64,000 bases of DNA from Catenulispora sp. MAP5-51. Lineage in GTDB: Bacteria > Actinomycetota > Actinomycetes > Streptomycetales > Catenulisporaceae. The position numbers were made by a program, and so were the translations under genes. Of the stretch, positions 24,791 through 34,048 are shown piece by piece. The notes below the pieces were generated by a model. It was given only the letters and a program-made list of their open reading frames with translations, ran no database searches and was not told the DNA's origin. Every line of letters begins with the position of its first letter. The first letter of the stretch is position 1. The stretch is from the NCBI RefSeq assembly GCF_041261205.1, contig NZ_JBGCCH010000024.1, forward strand, positions 62,001 through 126,000, in the 5' to 3' direction.

Positions 24791-27481
24791 GTGACCAGTC
24801 CGAACCGCACAGGGCGCCCACCTCGGCGCCGCAGCTCCCTGATATCGGCCGGGGCCTTGATCGCCGCGGCTGCCCTGGGCACCGCGGGCCTGTCCGCCGG
24901 CGCCGCGCAAGCCAGCACGAAGGCCGCCGTCAAGGCCGCCTTCGTCGCCGACCCCGCCTCCACGGTCAACACCCTGGTGATGACCTCCGGCGGCGGCAAC
25001 GACTTCCCGGGCGCCGACTCCCCGTTCGGCATGGTGCAGTGGGGCCCGGACTCCCCCAACGGCAGCCGCAACGACGGCGGCGGCTACGACTACGGCGCCA
25101 CCAGCACCCGCGGCTTCTCCCTGACGCACATGGCCGGCCCCGGCTGCGGCGCGATGGGCGACGTGCCGGTGCTGCCCTTCACCGGGGGTCTGCCCTCCGG
25201 GGACCCGGGTGTGCTCACCGAGTCGCTGAACCACAGCACCGAGACCGGCGACGCCGGCTACTACACGGTGAGCACCGGATCGACGCCGGTGAAGACCGAG
25301 CTGACGACCACGGCCCACACCGGGATGGCCCGCTTCACCTTCCCGGCCACCACGCAGGCCGACCTGCTGCTCAAGCTGCTGGACAGCGAGAACGGCAGCA
25401 GCAACACCGCCGCGCAGATCGTCGGCAGCAACGAGGTCACCGGCCAAGTCACCTCCGGCGGCTTCTGCGGCGAGACCGGCAGCTACACGCTGCACTTCGA
25501 CATGGTCTTCGACCAGTCCTTCACGTCCTCGCAGGTCATCTCCGAGAGCGGCCAGGGCAGCCCGAACTCGGTGTTCCTGAACTTCAACACCAGCTCCAAC
25601 CAGGTGGTCCAGGCCAAGGTCGGCCTGTCCTACGTCTCGGCCGCAAACGCTTCCGCGAACCTGGCCGCCGAGCAGTCGGGGTTCAACTTCTCCACGGTGC
25701 AGACCGCGGCGCACAACGCCTGGAACGCGCAGCTGGGCAAGATCCAGATCGCCGGCGGCACCGCCGCCCAGCAGCAGCTGTTCTACACCTCGCTCTACCA
25801 CGCGCTGCTGCACCCCAACACGGTGACCGACGTCAACGGCCAGTACATGGGCTTCGACAACGCCGTGCACACCGCGGCCTCCGGGCACGCGCAGTACGAC
25901 CAGTTCTCCGGCTGGGACGTCTACAAGGGGCAGACGCAGCTCGACGCGTTCGTCGACCCCTCGATCGCCTCGGACCAGGCCCAGTCGCTGGTCAACGACT
26001 ACGCCCAAGGCGGGACGTTCCCGCAGTGGGGCTTCATGAACTTCTACAACTGGGTCATGGACGGTGACCCGGCCACCGCGGCGATCTCCAACTACTACGC
26101 CTTCGGCGGCACCGTCTTCGACACGTCGACAGCGCTGTCGGACATGCTCACCGAGGCCACCACGAACAACAACGTGCGCCGCGGCACCTCGCTGGAGAAC
26201 ACCTACGGCTACCTGCCCTCCGACCTGTACACCGGGTCCCTGGGCTGCTGCAACGTCCGCGACTCGGCCTCCAGCCTGATCGAGTACGACAACGCCGACT
26301 TCGCCCTGTCCCGCTTCGCCTCGGCCATGGGCGACTCGGCGAACGCCACCAAGTTCAACGTCCGGGCCAACAACTGGAAGCACATCTTCAACCCGGCCAA
26401 CCAGCTGCTGAACCCGGTGGAGTCCAACGGGAACTTCGACAGCATCACCACCGGCACCACGACCGGGTTCACCGAGTCCACGGCCGCGCAGAACCGCTTC
26501 GACGTCGGCTTCGACCAGACCGGACTGGCCGCGCTCTACGGCGGCAACAGCACGATCAACTCGGCGCTGGACTACTACTTCCAGACCTTCAACAGCGCCC
26601 ACTCCGACCAGTCGTTCCTGTCCAACGAGGTGGACCTGGGCACCCCCTGGTTCTACGACTGGACCGGCGAGCCCTCGCACACCCAGTCGGTCGTGAACCG
26701 GTTCCTGAACCAGCTGTACCAGGACACCCCCGGCGGTTTCCCGAACAACGACGACCTGGGCACCATGTCCTCGCAGTACGTCTGGGGCGCCCTGGGCATC
26801 TACCCGGTGACCCCGGGCAGCGCGGACCTGGCGTACAACAGCCCGCTGTTCACGCAGGCGGTCGTGCACCTGGACTCCGGCAAGACCATCACGATCAACG
26901 CCCCGGCCGCCTCGTCGAGCAACTACTACGTGCAGTCGCTGAACGTGAACGGCACGGCCAGCACGCACACCTGGCTGCCGGCCTCGACCTGGAAGGCCGG
27001 CGTCACGCTGGACTTCACGCTCGGCTCCTCGGCGTCCTCCTGGGGCACCGGCGCCGGCGACGCGCCGCCGTCCTACGACCAGAGCAGCTCCGGCAGCAGC
27101 ACCGGCCCGATCACCTCGGGCATCGCCGGCAAGTGCGCCGACGACAGCAGCCGCGGCACCGCCAACGGCACGCACATCCAGCTGTGGACGTGCAACGGCT
27201 CGGTCGCGCAGCAGTTCACGGTCAACTCCAACGGGAGTCTGGGCGTCATGGGCGGTTGCGTGGACGTCACCAGCGGCGGCACCACCGACGGCACCCTGGT
27301 GCAGCTGTACACGTGCAACGGCACCGGGTCCCAGGTGTGGCAGCAGCAGTCCAACGGCTCGCTGGTGAACCCGCAGTCCGGCAAGTGCCTGGACGACCCG
27401 AACAGCACCACGACCGACGGCACGCAGTTGCAGATCTACACCTGCAACGGCACCAACGCCCAGAAGTGGACGCTGCCGTAA
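24791..27481 (+). CDS. Secreted GH92 alpha-mannosidase with ricin-B (CBM13) domain
   Basis: An 896-residue exported glycosidase. The signal peptide has Arg-rich RRRSSLISAGALIAAAALGT. The catalytic region opens with GGGNDFPGADSPFGMVQWGP and contains YDQFSGWDVYKGQTQLDAFV, WFYDWTGEPSHTQ and NNDDLGTMSSQYVWGALGIY, all typical of GH92, calcium-dependent exo-alpha-mannosidases. The last 125 residues are a ricin-type trefoil: GKCADD/GGCVDV/GKCLDD starts and QQFTV, QVWQQ, QKWTL ends. It would trim alpha-mannosides from fungal or plant glycans. The GTG at 24791 follows GAGAGAAGAG. Confidence 0.93.
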   Translation: MTSPNRTGRPPRRRSSLISAGALIAAAALGTAGLSAGAAQASTKAAVKAAFVADPASTVNTLVMTSGGGNDFPGADSPFGMVQWGPDSPNGSRNDGGGYDYGATSTRGFSLTHMAGPGCGAMGDVPVLPFTGGLPSGDPGVLTESLNHSTETGDAGYYTVSTGSTPVKTELTTTAHTGMARFTFPATTQADLLLKLLDSENGSSNTAAQIVGSNEVTGQVTSGGFCGETGSYTLHFDMVFDQSFTSSQVISESGQGSPNSVFLNFNTSSNQVVQAKVGLSYVSAANASANLAAEQSGFNFSTVQTAAHNAWNAQLGKIQIAGGTAAQQQLFYTSLYHALLHPNTVTDVNGQYMGFDNAVHTAASGHAQYDQFSGWDVYKGQTQLDAFVDPSIASDQAQSLVNDYAQGGTFPQWGFMNFYNWVMDGDPATAAISNYYAFGGTVFDTSTALSDMLTEATTNNNVRRGTSLENTYGYLPSDLYTGSLGCCNVRDSASSLIEYDNADFALSRFASAMGDSANATKFNVRANNWKHIFNPANQLLNPVESNGNFDSITTGTTTGFTESTAAQNRFDVGFDQTGLAALYGGNSTINSALDYYFQTFNSAHSDQSFLSNEVDLGTPWFYDWTGEPSHTQSVVNRFLNQLYQDTPGGFPNNDDLGTMSSQYVWGALGIYPVTPGSADLAYNSPLFTQAVVHLDSGKTITINAPAASSSNYYVQSLNVNGTASTHTWLPASTWKAGVTLDFTLGSSASSWGTGAGDAPPSYDQSSSGSSTGPITSGIAGKCADDSSRGTANGTHIQLWTCNGSVAQQFTVNSNGSLGVMGGCVDVTSGGTTDGTLVQLYTCNGTGSQVWQQQSNGSLVNPQSGKCLDDPNSTTTDGTQLQIYTCNGTNAQKWTLP

Positions 27482-27512
27482 CGGTCGAGACGCAAGGCGA
27501 AAACTCAAGTAA

Positions 27513-27547
27513 TCAGGGGCCTGGTTCACAGCGGACCAGGCCCCTGA
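27513..27547. terminator. Bidirectional terminator between GH92 and LLM genes
   Basis: A 13-bp perfect stem, TCAGGGGCCTGGT and ACCAGGCCCCTGA, with a nine-base loop, between two convergent genes. Confidence 0.8.
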
Positions 27548-27564
27548 TGCCGTTCCCGGACCTC

Positions 27565-28323
27565 TCAGTCGCGCGCGTGCTCCAGCAGCCGCCGGATGTT
27601 GTCCAGCGGGAACGGGTAGTCCCCGCCGAGGATGATGTGGTCCGCGCCGGCGTCCAGGTAGGCCTGGTAGTTGTCGATCTCGTCGTCGCTGATCATCACG
27701 GTGCGCTCCACGGCCTTGGGGTCCCGGCCGACCTTCGCGCACCACTCGTCCAGCACCTGGTTCTTGTGCCGGAAGTTCTCCACCGGGCCGAAGGTGTTCC
27801 ACATGTCGGCGTACTGCGCCACCAGCCGCAGCGTCACCTTCTCCCCGCCGCCGCCGATCAGGATCGGCAGATCGGGGTCGGCCGGGTTGAGCTTGCCCAG
27901 GCGCTCCTTGATCCGCGGCAGCGCGTCCCTGAGCGCGCGCAGCCGCTCCGGCGCCGTTCCGAACTCATAGCCGTACTCGTTGTAGTCCCGCTCGAACCAG
28001 CCGGCCCCGACGCCCAGGACATAGCGGCCGCCGGAGAGCTGGTCGACGGTGCGCGCCATGTCCGCCAGCAGCTCGGGGTTGCGGTAGCTGTTGCAGAACA
28101 CGAGCATGCCGAAGCGGGCCCGCGTGGTGGTCACGGCCATCGCCGCGAGCAGGCTGGAGCCCTCGAAGTGGGTCCCCTCCGGGTCCCCGCTGAGCGGGTA
28201 GAAGTGGTCCCAGGTCCAGATCGAGTCCACACCGAGCTCGTCCGCGCGCTGCCACGCCTCGCGCAGGGCGGTGATGTCGGTGTGCTGGGGGCGCAGTTGC
28301 ACGCCTACTTTGAATCGCGCCAT
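27565..28323 (-). CDS. F420-type LLM-class oxidoreductase
   Basis: A 252-residue luciferase-like TIM-barrel enzyme. WTWDHFYPLSGDPEGTHFEG, GMLVFCNSYRNPELLADMAR and QLSGGRYVLGVGAGWFERDY are typical of actinobacterial F420-dependent members, and PILIGGGGEKVTLRLVAQYA is the common cofactor-binding stretch. It probably uses F420H2 for reduction; the substrate is unknown. The usual length in this subgroup is 250-300. Confidence 0.88.
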   Translation of the reverse strand: MARFKVGVQLRPQHTDITALREAWQRADELGVDSIWTWDHFYPLSGDPEGTHFEGSSLLAAMAVTTTRARFGMLVFCNSYRNPELLADMARTVDQLSGGRYVLGVGAGWFERDYNEYGYEFGTAPERLRALRDALPRIKERLGKLNPADPDLPILIGGGGEKVTLRLVAQYADMWNTFGPVENFRHKNQVLDEWCAKVGRDPKAVERTVMISDDEIDNYQAYLDAGADHIILGGDYPFPLDNIRRLLEHARD

Positions 28324-28456
28324 GTCCGGCGGTCCTCACTGTGGGGTGGGGTGGGGGCTTACCGGATTACTCCATCACACTCGATACCGTCCTGGGCGGC
28401 CGACCGGCCGATGAGATGGCGGACGTCCAGCACGGGCCTGCACGGCCTACTGGGGC

Positions 28457-28867
28457 CTACTGGGGCGGAGCGCCCTTCGACCCGTCGCACATCGGCACCC
28501 CGCCGAACGCGCCGTTGTTCGCGCCGCCGTGGCCGTCGACCGCGTTGACCCAGCCCCACTTCTGGTTGTCGCCCTCGGTCCAGCCCCACCAGTTGTTGAA
28601 GTACTGGCCGCCGCTCTCGGTCCGGGTGCCGCCCTGCGCCTGGCAGATCACCCAGTTCGTGCCCTGAGGCAGGTAGCCGACGGTGGCGCCGCCGCTGCTG
28701 ACCACCGGGGAGCCGGCGCTGTAGCCGTTGCCCGCCGTGTCGAAGGGGCAGTTGATGCCGGTGCCCTGCGGGGTCACACTCCCCATGCCGCCGGCTCCCA
28801 GCCGGCCGGTCAGTACGTACGGCCCGATCCGCTGTGGGTCCCCGGCACCAAGCGTCTGCATCGTCAT
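28457..28867 (-). pseudogene. Remnant of a PknB-type Ser/Thr kinase joined to its C-terminal domain
   Basis: A 136-residue ORF with a GGGGGA ribosome-binding site. Residues 3-27 (LGAGDPQRIGPYVLTGRL, GAGGMGSV) are the start and glycine-rich ATP loop of an actinobacterial Ser/Thr kinase. Immediately after, where beta-strand 2 and the VAVK lysine should follow, the sequence changes to TPQGTGINCPFDTAGNGY and a small Gly/Trp-rich domain (NWVICQAQGG, YFNNWWGWTEGDNQKWGWV). Catalytic lobes and membrane segment are absent. The simplest reading is an in-frame internal deletion of a receptor kinase. It is still open and may be expressed, so pseudogene status is an inference. Confidence 0.6.
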
Positions 28868-28940
28868 CGTCCCCCATCCCGTTCTGCGACTGACGATCAG
28901 ATGGTTACCATACCGATGACATCCAAGATCATGGCCACGG

Positions 28941-30530
28941 TCATGAGCTCGCGTGGGTCTCGCGCAACTCGCGCTTGAGAACCTTGCCGGAGGGGTTCTT
29001 CGGCAGCGTCGGGACAACGACGACCTTCTTGGGCGTCTTGAACCCGGCCAGCCGCGCCCGGCAGAACCCGATGACGTCCTCCGGCTCCAGCCGCTCCCCC
29101 GGCTTCAGGACCACCGCCGCGCACACCATCTCGATCCAGTACGGGTCCGGCACGCCGAACACCGCGACCTCGGCGACGGCCGGATGCTGGTAGACGGTCT
29201 CCTCGACCTCACGGCTGGCGACGTTCTCGCCACCGGTCTTGATCATGTCCTTCTTGCGGTCCACGACGCGCAGGAAGCCCTCGTCGTCCATGACGCCGAG
29301 GTCGCCGCTGTGGAACCAGCCTCCGCGGAAGGCCTCGGCGGTGCGCTCCGGGTCGTTCCAGTAGCCGAGCATGGTGTGCGGGCCCCGGTGCACGATCTCT
29401 CCGACCTCGCCGCGCGGGACCTCCGCACCGTCGTCGTCGACGACGCGGGTCTCGACGTTGAGGGCTGCGCGGCCGGCCGAGCCGGGCTTGCGTTCCTGGT
29501 CCTCGGGGCCCAGGACGGTGGCCACGGGGGACATCTCGGTCTGGCCGTAGAAGTTGTACAAGCGCAAAGACGGCAGGCGGCGGCGCAGTTCGGCCAGGAC
29601 CTCGACCGGCATCGCGGCGGCACCGTAGTAGCCCTTGCGCAGGGTGCTGAGGTCGCGGCTGTCGAAGTCGGGATGGCGCAGCAGCGCGATCCAGACGGTC
29701 GGCGGGCAGAAGAACTTGGTGGCGCCCTCCTGCTCGATGGTGCGCAGGATGGTCGCGGGGTCGGCGCCGGGCAGCACGATGCTGGTGGCGCCGAGCTGGA
29801 TGTCCGGGGTGAGGAAGCAGTGCAGCTGCGCACAGTGGTAGAGCGGCAGGGCGTGGACTTCGACGTCGTCGGCGGACATCTCGCCGCAGACGATGGCGCT
29901 GGTGTACTGGGCGACCAGGTTGCGGGTGGACATGACGGCGCCCTTGGGGCGGGACTCCGTGCCGGAGGTGTACATGATCTGGACGGGGTCGTCGTCGGTG
30001 ACCGGGGCGTCGGGCTCCTCGGCGTCGGCGTCCTGATACGCGGCCTCGAAGTCGAGCCAGCCTTCGGGGACGCCGCTGCCGCTACCGATGGCGGCTTTGA
30101 GGACTGGTGCCGCCGTCCCGGCCGCCTGCCAGGCACGGTCCGCGGTGTCGGCGAGGGCGTCCTCGGCGATGACGGCGACGGCCCCGGAATGCGTGAGGAC
30201 GTAGGCGATCTCCTCGGGCCCGAGCATGAAGTTCACCGGCACGGAGACCGCCCCGAGCCGCGCCAGCGCGAAGTAGGCGACGACGAAGCCGTGGGAGTTG
30301 TGCGCCAGGAGCAGAACCCGGTCGCCGCGCCGGACGCCGCGGGCCGCCAGGGCGTTCGCGGCGCGGCTGACGGTCGTGTCGAGCTCGGCGAAGGTCTGCC
30401 GAACGCCGCCGAAGACCAGAGCGAGCTTGCCGGGATCCCGGGCGGCGGTGCGGCGCAGCAGGTCGGCGAGCGCGCCGCGGCGCGCGAGGGACTGGTCGGC
30501 GGTGGGGTGCCACGCGTTCTGGACCGTCAT
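28941..30530 (-). CDS. Acyl-CoA synthetase (AMP-forming, class I adenylate-forming)
   Basis: A 529-residue ligase that activates a carboxylic acid through an acyl-AMP to the CoA thioester. The P-loop-like core is IMYTSGTESRPKGAVMS; YNFYGQTEMSPVA and WFHSGDLGVMDDEGFLRVVD follow; the C-terminal lysine is in PKNPSGKVLKREL. Similar to FadD3/FadD-like and long-chain-fatty-acid ligases; chain length is not predictable. The ATG at 30530 gives the normal family start. Could act with the nearby lipase and cholesterol oxidase in lipid use, though not in one operon. Confidence 0.92.
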   Translation of the reverse strand: MTVQNAWHPTADQSLARRGALADLLRRTAARDPGKLALVFGGVRQTFAELDTTVSRAANALAARGVRRGDRVLLLAHNSHGFVVAYFALARLGAVSVPVNFMLGPEEIAYVLTHSGAVAVIAEDALADTADRAWQAAGTAAPVLKAAIGSGSGVPEGWLDFEAAYQDADAEEPDAPVTDDDPVQIMYTSGTESRPKGAVMSTRNLVAQYTSAIVCGEMSADDVEVHALPLYHCAQLHCFLTPDIQLGATSIVLPGADPATILRTIEQEGATKFFCPPTVWIALLRHPDFDSRDLSTLRKGYYGAAAMPVEVLAELRRRLPSLRLYNFYGQTEMSPVATVLGPEDQERKPGSAGRAALNVETRVVDDDGAEVPRGEVGEIVHRGPHTMLGYWNDPERTAEAFRGGWFHSGDLGVMDDEGFLRVVDRKKDMIKTGGENVASREVEETVYQHPAVAEVAVFGVPDPYWIEMVCAAVVLKPGERLEPEDVIGFCRARLAGFKTPKKVVVVPTLPKNPSGKVLKRELRETHASS

Positions 30531-30562
30531 CGGTCCAGGGAAGCGGCAGGGGCCCGAGCCCG

Positions 30563-30910
30563 TCAAGAGGCGATGGTCTTCCCGGAGGTTCCGGGCCGAG
30601 CCACGCCCTCGACCTCGGTACAGATACCGAAGACGCGCGCATGCCCGGTCCACCCGTTGACCCGGCCGCGGTTGTTGCTGATCTGCACGCGCGCGTTCGC
30701 ATGGTCGACAGCCGAGACCAGGTGCAGGTAGGTGGTCCCGGCGACGCGCACCAGGACGATGTCGCCGGTCTCAAGCTTGGCCGGATCGACGGGAGCGACG
30801 GTCACCTGCTGGCGGCTGCGGATCAGCGGCACCATCGAGGAGCCGGTCGGACGAAAGCGCACCTCGGTGCCGGCGGCGACGCGCGCCGCGAAGGCGTCGA
30901 GCATTCCCAT
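30563..30910 (-). CDS. Small S24/S26-type serine peptidase-like protein
   Basis: A 115-residue protein formed by little more than the signal-peptidase/LexA fold. FRPTGSSMVPLIRSRQQVTV carries the nucleophile-type Ser before Met-x-Pro, and LETGDIVLVRVAGTTYLHLV is the second conserved strand. At the position of the usual catalytic Lys the sequence has YLHLV, so the dyad may be Ser/His as in archaeal-type signal peptidases. No membrane anchor or DNA-binding domain. Target unknown. Confidence 0.65.
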   Translation of the reverse strand: MGMLDAFAARVAAGTEVRFRPTGSSMVPLIRSRQQVTVAPVDPAKLETGDIVLVRVAGTTYLHLVSAVDHANARVQISNNRGRVNGWTGHARVFGICTEVEGVARPGTSGKTIAS

Positions 30911-31798
30911 GGGGGCAGGATGTCAGGGCTCGATGGCGGGGGCCAGGGGATTCGGCGGTGGTGGTGGTCGGCGCGCGTTGGCTGCCGATGGTCTGGGCAG
31001 GTGGTGCTGTCTACTGCGACAGGCAAGGTCAAGAGCGACAAGCAAGGCCACAGTCAAGAGCGCCTCCGGCAGCGCCTGCGCGGCGAGCGGCCTCGCTTCG
31101 GGGATGGGGGGTGCGCTGGCTGCCGACGGACGCTGCTTGTGGTCGCCTCTGTCCCGGATTCCCCGCCTGTGGTGTGGACGAGGTCCACTCGGTGAGGCAC
31201 AGCGGCGGCCGAGCGGTGCGTGCATGAGATGCGGGAACCCTTCCCACAGGCGGGGTTGTCCCGGTTCCCTCGTCGCTGTCGGCGGGCTCTGCCAATCATT
31301 CCGGACTGGCGGTGTCAAGTCGCACGAAACCGGACCACAGCAGCGTGTGATCCGACTTGATACCGCCAGGCCGGGATGATTCCGTCTACGGCGACGACAG
31401 CGACGAGGGAACCGGGACAGAGGCGACCACAACTCAGACCGCCGCCCACGCGGGGTGTTGATGACCCCTCAGAGCCTGGAGTGCCCGCCGGAGGCGCCTG
31501 CCTTTGATCTTGATCTTCGGTGCCCACCAAACGCGGCCGCCGCCCGCCAGACCAAACGCGTGCGCAGTGACTCGGACCCACGCGCGCTCTTGAACAGCCA
31601 CAACCGCCGGCCGCCAACGCGACACGAGGCACACCACCGAACCGCGCCCCCAGCGGATCCTTCTTCAACCCGCGCGAAGCCGTAAGAAAACGCCCTTGAC
31701 TGTCAAACAACGAACAGACTCTGCTAAAAGACCCATACCGCACCCACGCCCAAGCCAGCGGCACCACCCTTCTGCCCGTGCCTCAGTGCCTCAGTGCC
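30911..31798. other. 0.9-kb stretch without a credible gene
   Basis: Several long reading frames cross this stretch on both strands, but none shows a family motif, a good ribosome-binding site or consistent codon use. It contains a large inverted repeat (see 31258-31418), a third related segment at about 31135-31160, and diverged direct repeats of TTGGCTGCCGATGG (near 30975) and CTGGCTGCCGACGG (near 31117). A decayed repeat element or a structured-RNA locus are both possible. Confidence 0.55.
31258..31418. repeat. 161-bp inverted repeat (large hairpin)
   Basis: The outer arms, 31258-31281 and 31395-31418, are perfect complements over 24 bases (beginning GTCCCGGTTCCCTCG). Inner arms 31301-31322 and 31353-31374 pair at 20 of 22 positions. 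The loop is about 30 bases. A fragment like the outer arm (GTCCCGG-ATTCCC) recurs at about 31150. Confidence 0.85.
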
Positions 31799-32740
31799 TC
31801 AGTCCCCCGCCCCCTCGCCAGCCGGCCAGGTCCGCAGCCCGCGCACCAAGCCCAGGAACGCCCGCTCGGCCGGCGACAGCAGCCGGTCGCGCCGGTAGGC
31901 GACCACCACCGGCCTGGAGCGCAGCGGCGGGTCCACGTCCAGGACCACCAGGCGTCCGTCGCGGACCTCGGCGTCGATGGCGTGCTCGGAGATCAGCGAT
32001 ATGCCCAGGCCCGCGGCGACCGATTGCTTGATGGTCTCCGGGCCCCACATGTCGGCCTTGGCCATGTCGTCCAGGTCCCAGCCGATGAGGGCGGCCTCTT
32101 GCAGGTCGCGGGTCTGGGAGCCGGGTTCGCGCAGCAGGAAGCGTTCGGCGGCCAGTTCCCTGGGTGCCAGCGGGGCGGCGGTGCTTGTCAGGGGGTGGCC
32201 CGGTGCCGCGACCAGCAGCAGGCGCTCGTCCAGGACCGTCTCGGTCTTCAGCTGCGGGGCTCCGGGCTGGCCGGCGACGATGGCCAGGCCCAGTTCGCCC
32301 TCCAGGAGGCGCTTCACGATCTGGCCGTTGTTGCCGACCACGATGTCGCACTCGATCGCGCGGTGCCGTTCGCGGAAGCGGGCCAGCAGGCGCGGCAGCA
32401 GGTAGGTGCCGACGGTGGTGGTGCCGCCGACCTCCAGGCGGCCGGACTGGACGCCGGAGACCTCGCGGATGGCCGCGACCGCTTCCTCGGTGAGCAGGAA
32501 CACCCGGCGGGCGTACTCGACCAGCACTTCGCCCTCGGCGGTGGGGCGGATGCGGGGGCCGGAGCGGTCGATCAGGGTGGTCTGCAGCGACTGTTCGAGG
32601 TTGCGGACGTGGTTGGAGACCGAGGGTTGGCTCATGTAGAGCTTCTGGGCGGCGGCCGAGAAGCCGCCGGTCTCCACCACGGTCATGAAGATCGACAGAC
32701 GGTGCAAGTTCAGCTGCGTCACGGTTGGCCCACTTCCCAC
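31799..32740 (-). CDS. LysR-family regulator (CysB/CbbR-like)
   Basis: A 313-residue LysR regulator. The winged helix is LHRLSIFMTVVETGGFSAAA, YMSQPSVSNHVRNLEQSLQT, and LIDRSGPRIRPTAEG. The effector domain has GGTTTVGTYLLPRLLARFRE and REPGSQTRDLQEAAL. The start is uncertain: GTG at 32740 or GTG at 32722 (VTQLNLHRLS), which has GGAAG at a better distance. It lies 55 bases downstream of the PhnW-like aminotransferase on the same strand and may control it. Confidence 0.88.
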   Translation of the reverse strand: MGSGPTVTQLNLHRLSIFMTVVETGGFSAAAQKLYMSQPSVSNHVRNLEQSLQTTLIDRSGPRIRPTAEGEVLVEYARRVFLLTEEAVAAIREVSGVQSGRLEVGGTTTVGTYLLPRLLARFRERHRAIECDIVVGNNGQIVKRLLEGELGLAIVAGQPGAPQLKTETVLDERLLLVAAPGHPLTSTAAPLAPRELAAERFLLREPGSQTRDLQEAALIGWDLDDMAKADMWGPETIKQSVAAGLGISLISEHAIDAEVRDGRLVVLDVDPPLRSRPVVVAYRRDRLLSPAERAFLGLVRGLRTWPAGEGAGD

Positions 32741-32795
32741 GCCTCCTGCCCCGTGCCCGTCAGCCTATTCCGCGAGGTTGACAACGGGCATCCGT

Positions 32796-33911
32796 TCAGC
32801 GACCTGCGCGGATCTTCGCGATGGACGTTTCCAGCGCGGTCAGGAACCGTTCCAATGTGGGCAGCGGGAGTTCGCCCATCGTGGAGACCCGGAAGAAGGT
32901 CTTCGCCAGGTCGCCCTGGCCGGCGTAGATGACGAAGCCCTCGTCCTTGAGGACGTCGTGCAGCTCGGGATACGTGATGCCCTCGGGCAGGTAGATCATG
33001 GAGATCGAGTTCGACCGGTGCTGCTCGGGGATCAGGACCTCCAGTCCCAGCCGCGCGAGTCCGGCGCGCACCAGGGCGGCCCGTTCCTTGTACTCCGCCA
33101 CGCGCGCCGCGACGCCGCCGCGCTCCTCCAGCTCCTTGATGGCCTCGTCCAGGGCGAAGCACACCTGGACGGCCGGAGTGAACGGGACGTCGCCCTTGCG
33201 CTGGCCGGTGAGGTAGGTATTGGCGTTCAGGTACAGCGAGCGGACCGGGACCTCCGCAAGGCGCTCGATCCCCTTGTCGGAGCACAGGATGAAGGAGATG
33301 CCGGGCAGTCCGTGGAGTCCCTTGTTCGCGGTGCCGCAGATGATGTCGGCACACAGGTCCTCGTGGCCCTCGTCCTCGATCGCGGTGGCGCTGATCGCGT
33401 CCACCACCATCAGCACCCCGGCCTCCCGCGCGATCCGGCCGATGGCGCCGACCGGGTTGATCATGCCGGTGGTGGTCTCGTGCTGCACGACCGCGACGGC
33501 GTCCACGTCCGGGTGCCCGGCCAGTGCCGCGCGCACGGCCTCGGGGTCGGCCGGCTCGGTCCACTCGCCGGTCACCGAGTGCACCGTGATCCCGTTGACC
33601 TCGGCGATCCGGGCCAGCCGGTCGCCGTAGACGCCGTTGCGCACCACCAGGATCGAGCGGCCGGCGCGCACCGCGCTGATGACCGCCATCTCCATCGCGG
33701 AGGTCCCCGAGCCGGTGACGACGATCGCCTCGTGCGTGTCGCCGACGTTCAGCACCCGGGTCAGGCCGGCGCGGATCGAGGCCAGCAGCTCGGAGAACTC
33801 CGGCTCGCGGTGGCACCAGTCGCCGCGGCCCAGGGCGGCGCGGACGCGGTCGGTCGTGCACGCCGGGCCGGGGTTGAGGAGGACCAGGGGGCTGCCGGGA
33901 TTCGCTGTCAT
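32796..33911 (-). CDS. Class V aminotransferase, PhnW-like
   Basis: A 371-residue PLP enzyme. LLNPGPACTTDRVRAAL, TGSGTSAMEMAVISAV, NGVYGDRLARIAEVNGI and VVQHETTTGMINPVGAI match 2-aminoethylphosphonate:pyruvate transaminase and the related alanine:glyoxylate transaminases. The PLP lysine lies in CGTANKGLHGLPG. No phosphonatase, C-P lyase or phosphonate transporter is nearby, so phosphonate use is only one option; serine/alanine-glyoxylate transamination is the other. Neighbours: LysR downstream, ROK regulator upstream. Confidence 0.85.
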   Translation of the reverse strand: MTANPGSPLVLLNPGPACTTDRVRAALGRGDWCHREPEFSELLASIRAGLTRVLNVGDTHEAIVVTGSGTSAMEMAVISAVRAGRSILVVRNGVYGDRLARIAEVNGITVHSVTGEWTEPADPEAVRAALAGHPDVDAVAVVQHETTTGMINPVGAIGRIAREAGVLMVVDAISATAIEDEGHEDLCADIICGTANKGLHGLPGISFILCSDKGIERLAEVPVRSLYLNANTYLTGQRKGDVPFTPAVQVCFALDEAIKELEERGGVAARVAEYKERAALVRAGLARLGLEVLIPEQHRSNSISMIYLPEGITYPELHDVLKDEGFVIYAGQGDLAKTFFRVSTMGELPLPTLERFLTALETSIAKIRAGR

Positions 33912-34048
33912 GCGCCTCAGGCTAGGCGCGTGATCATGGGGTGCGCGATGGCTGTTCCGGCATGGCGGCCATAGCCGAAAACGGTGTGGGAATCAGCTGG
34001 AGACCGGCCGGCGATCAGCCGGAGATCAGCCCGAGGATCGACCGGAGC

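Noticed and set aside
30923-31767. Overlapping minus-strand ORFs in the 0.9-kb gap (for example 31315-31767)
   Set aside because: No ribosome-binding site, low-complexity Arg/Pro/Gly composition and overlap with the large inverted repeat; treated as non-coding.
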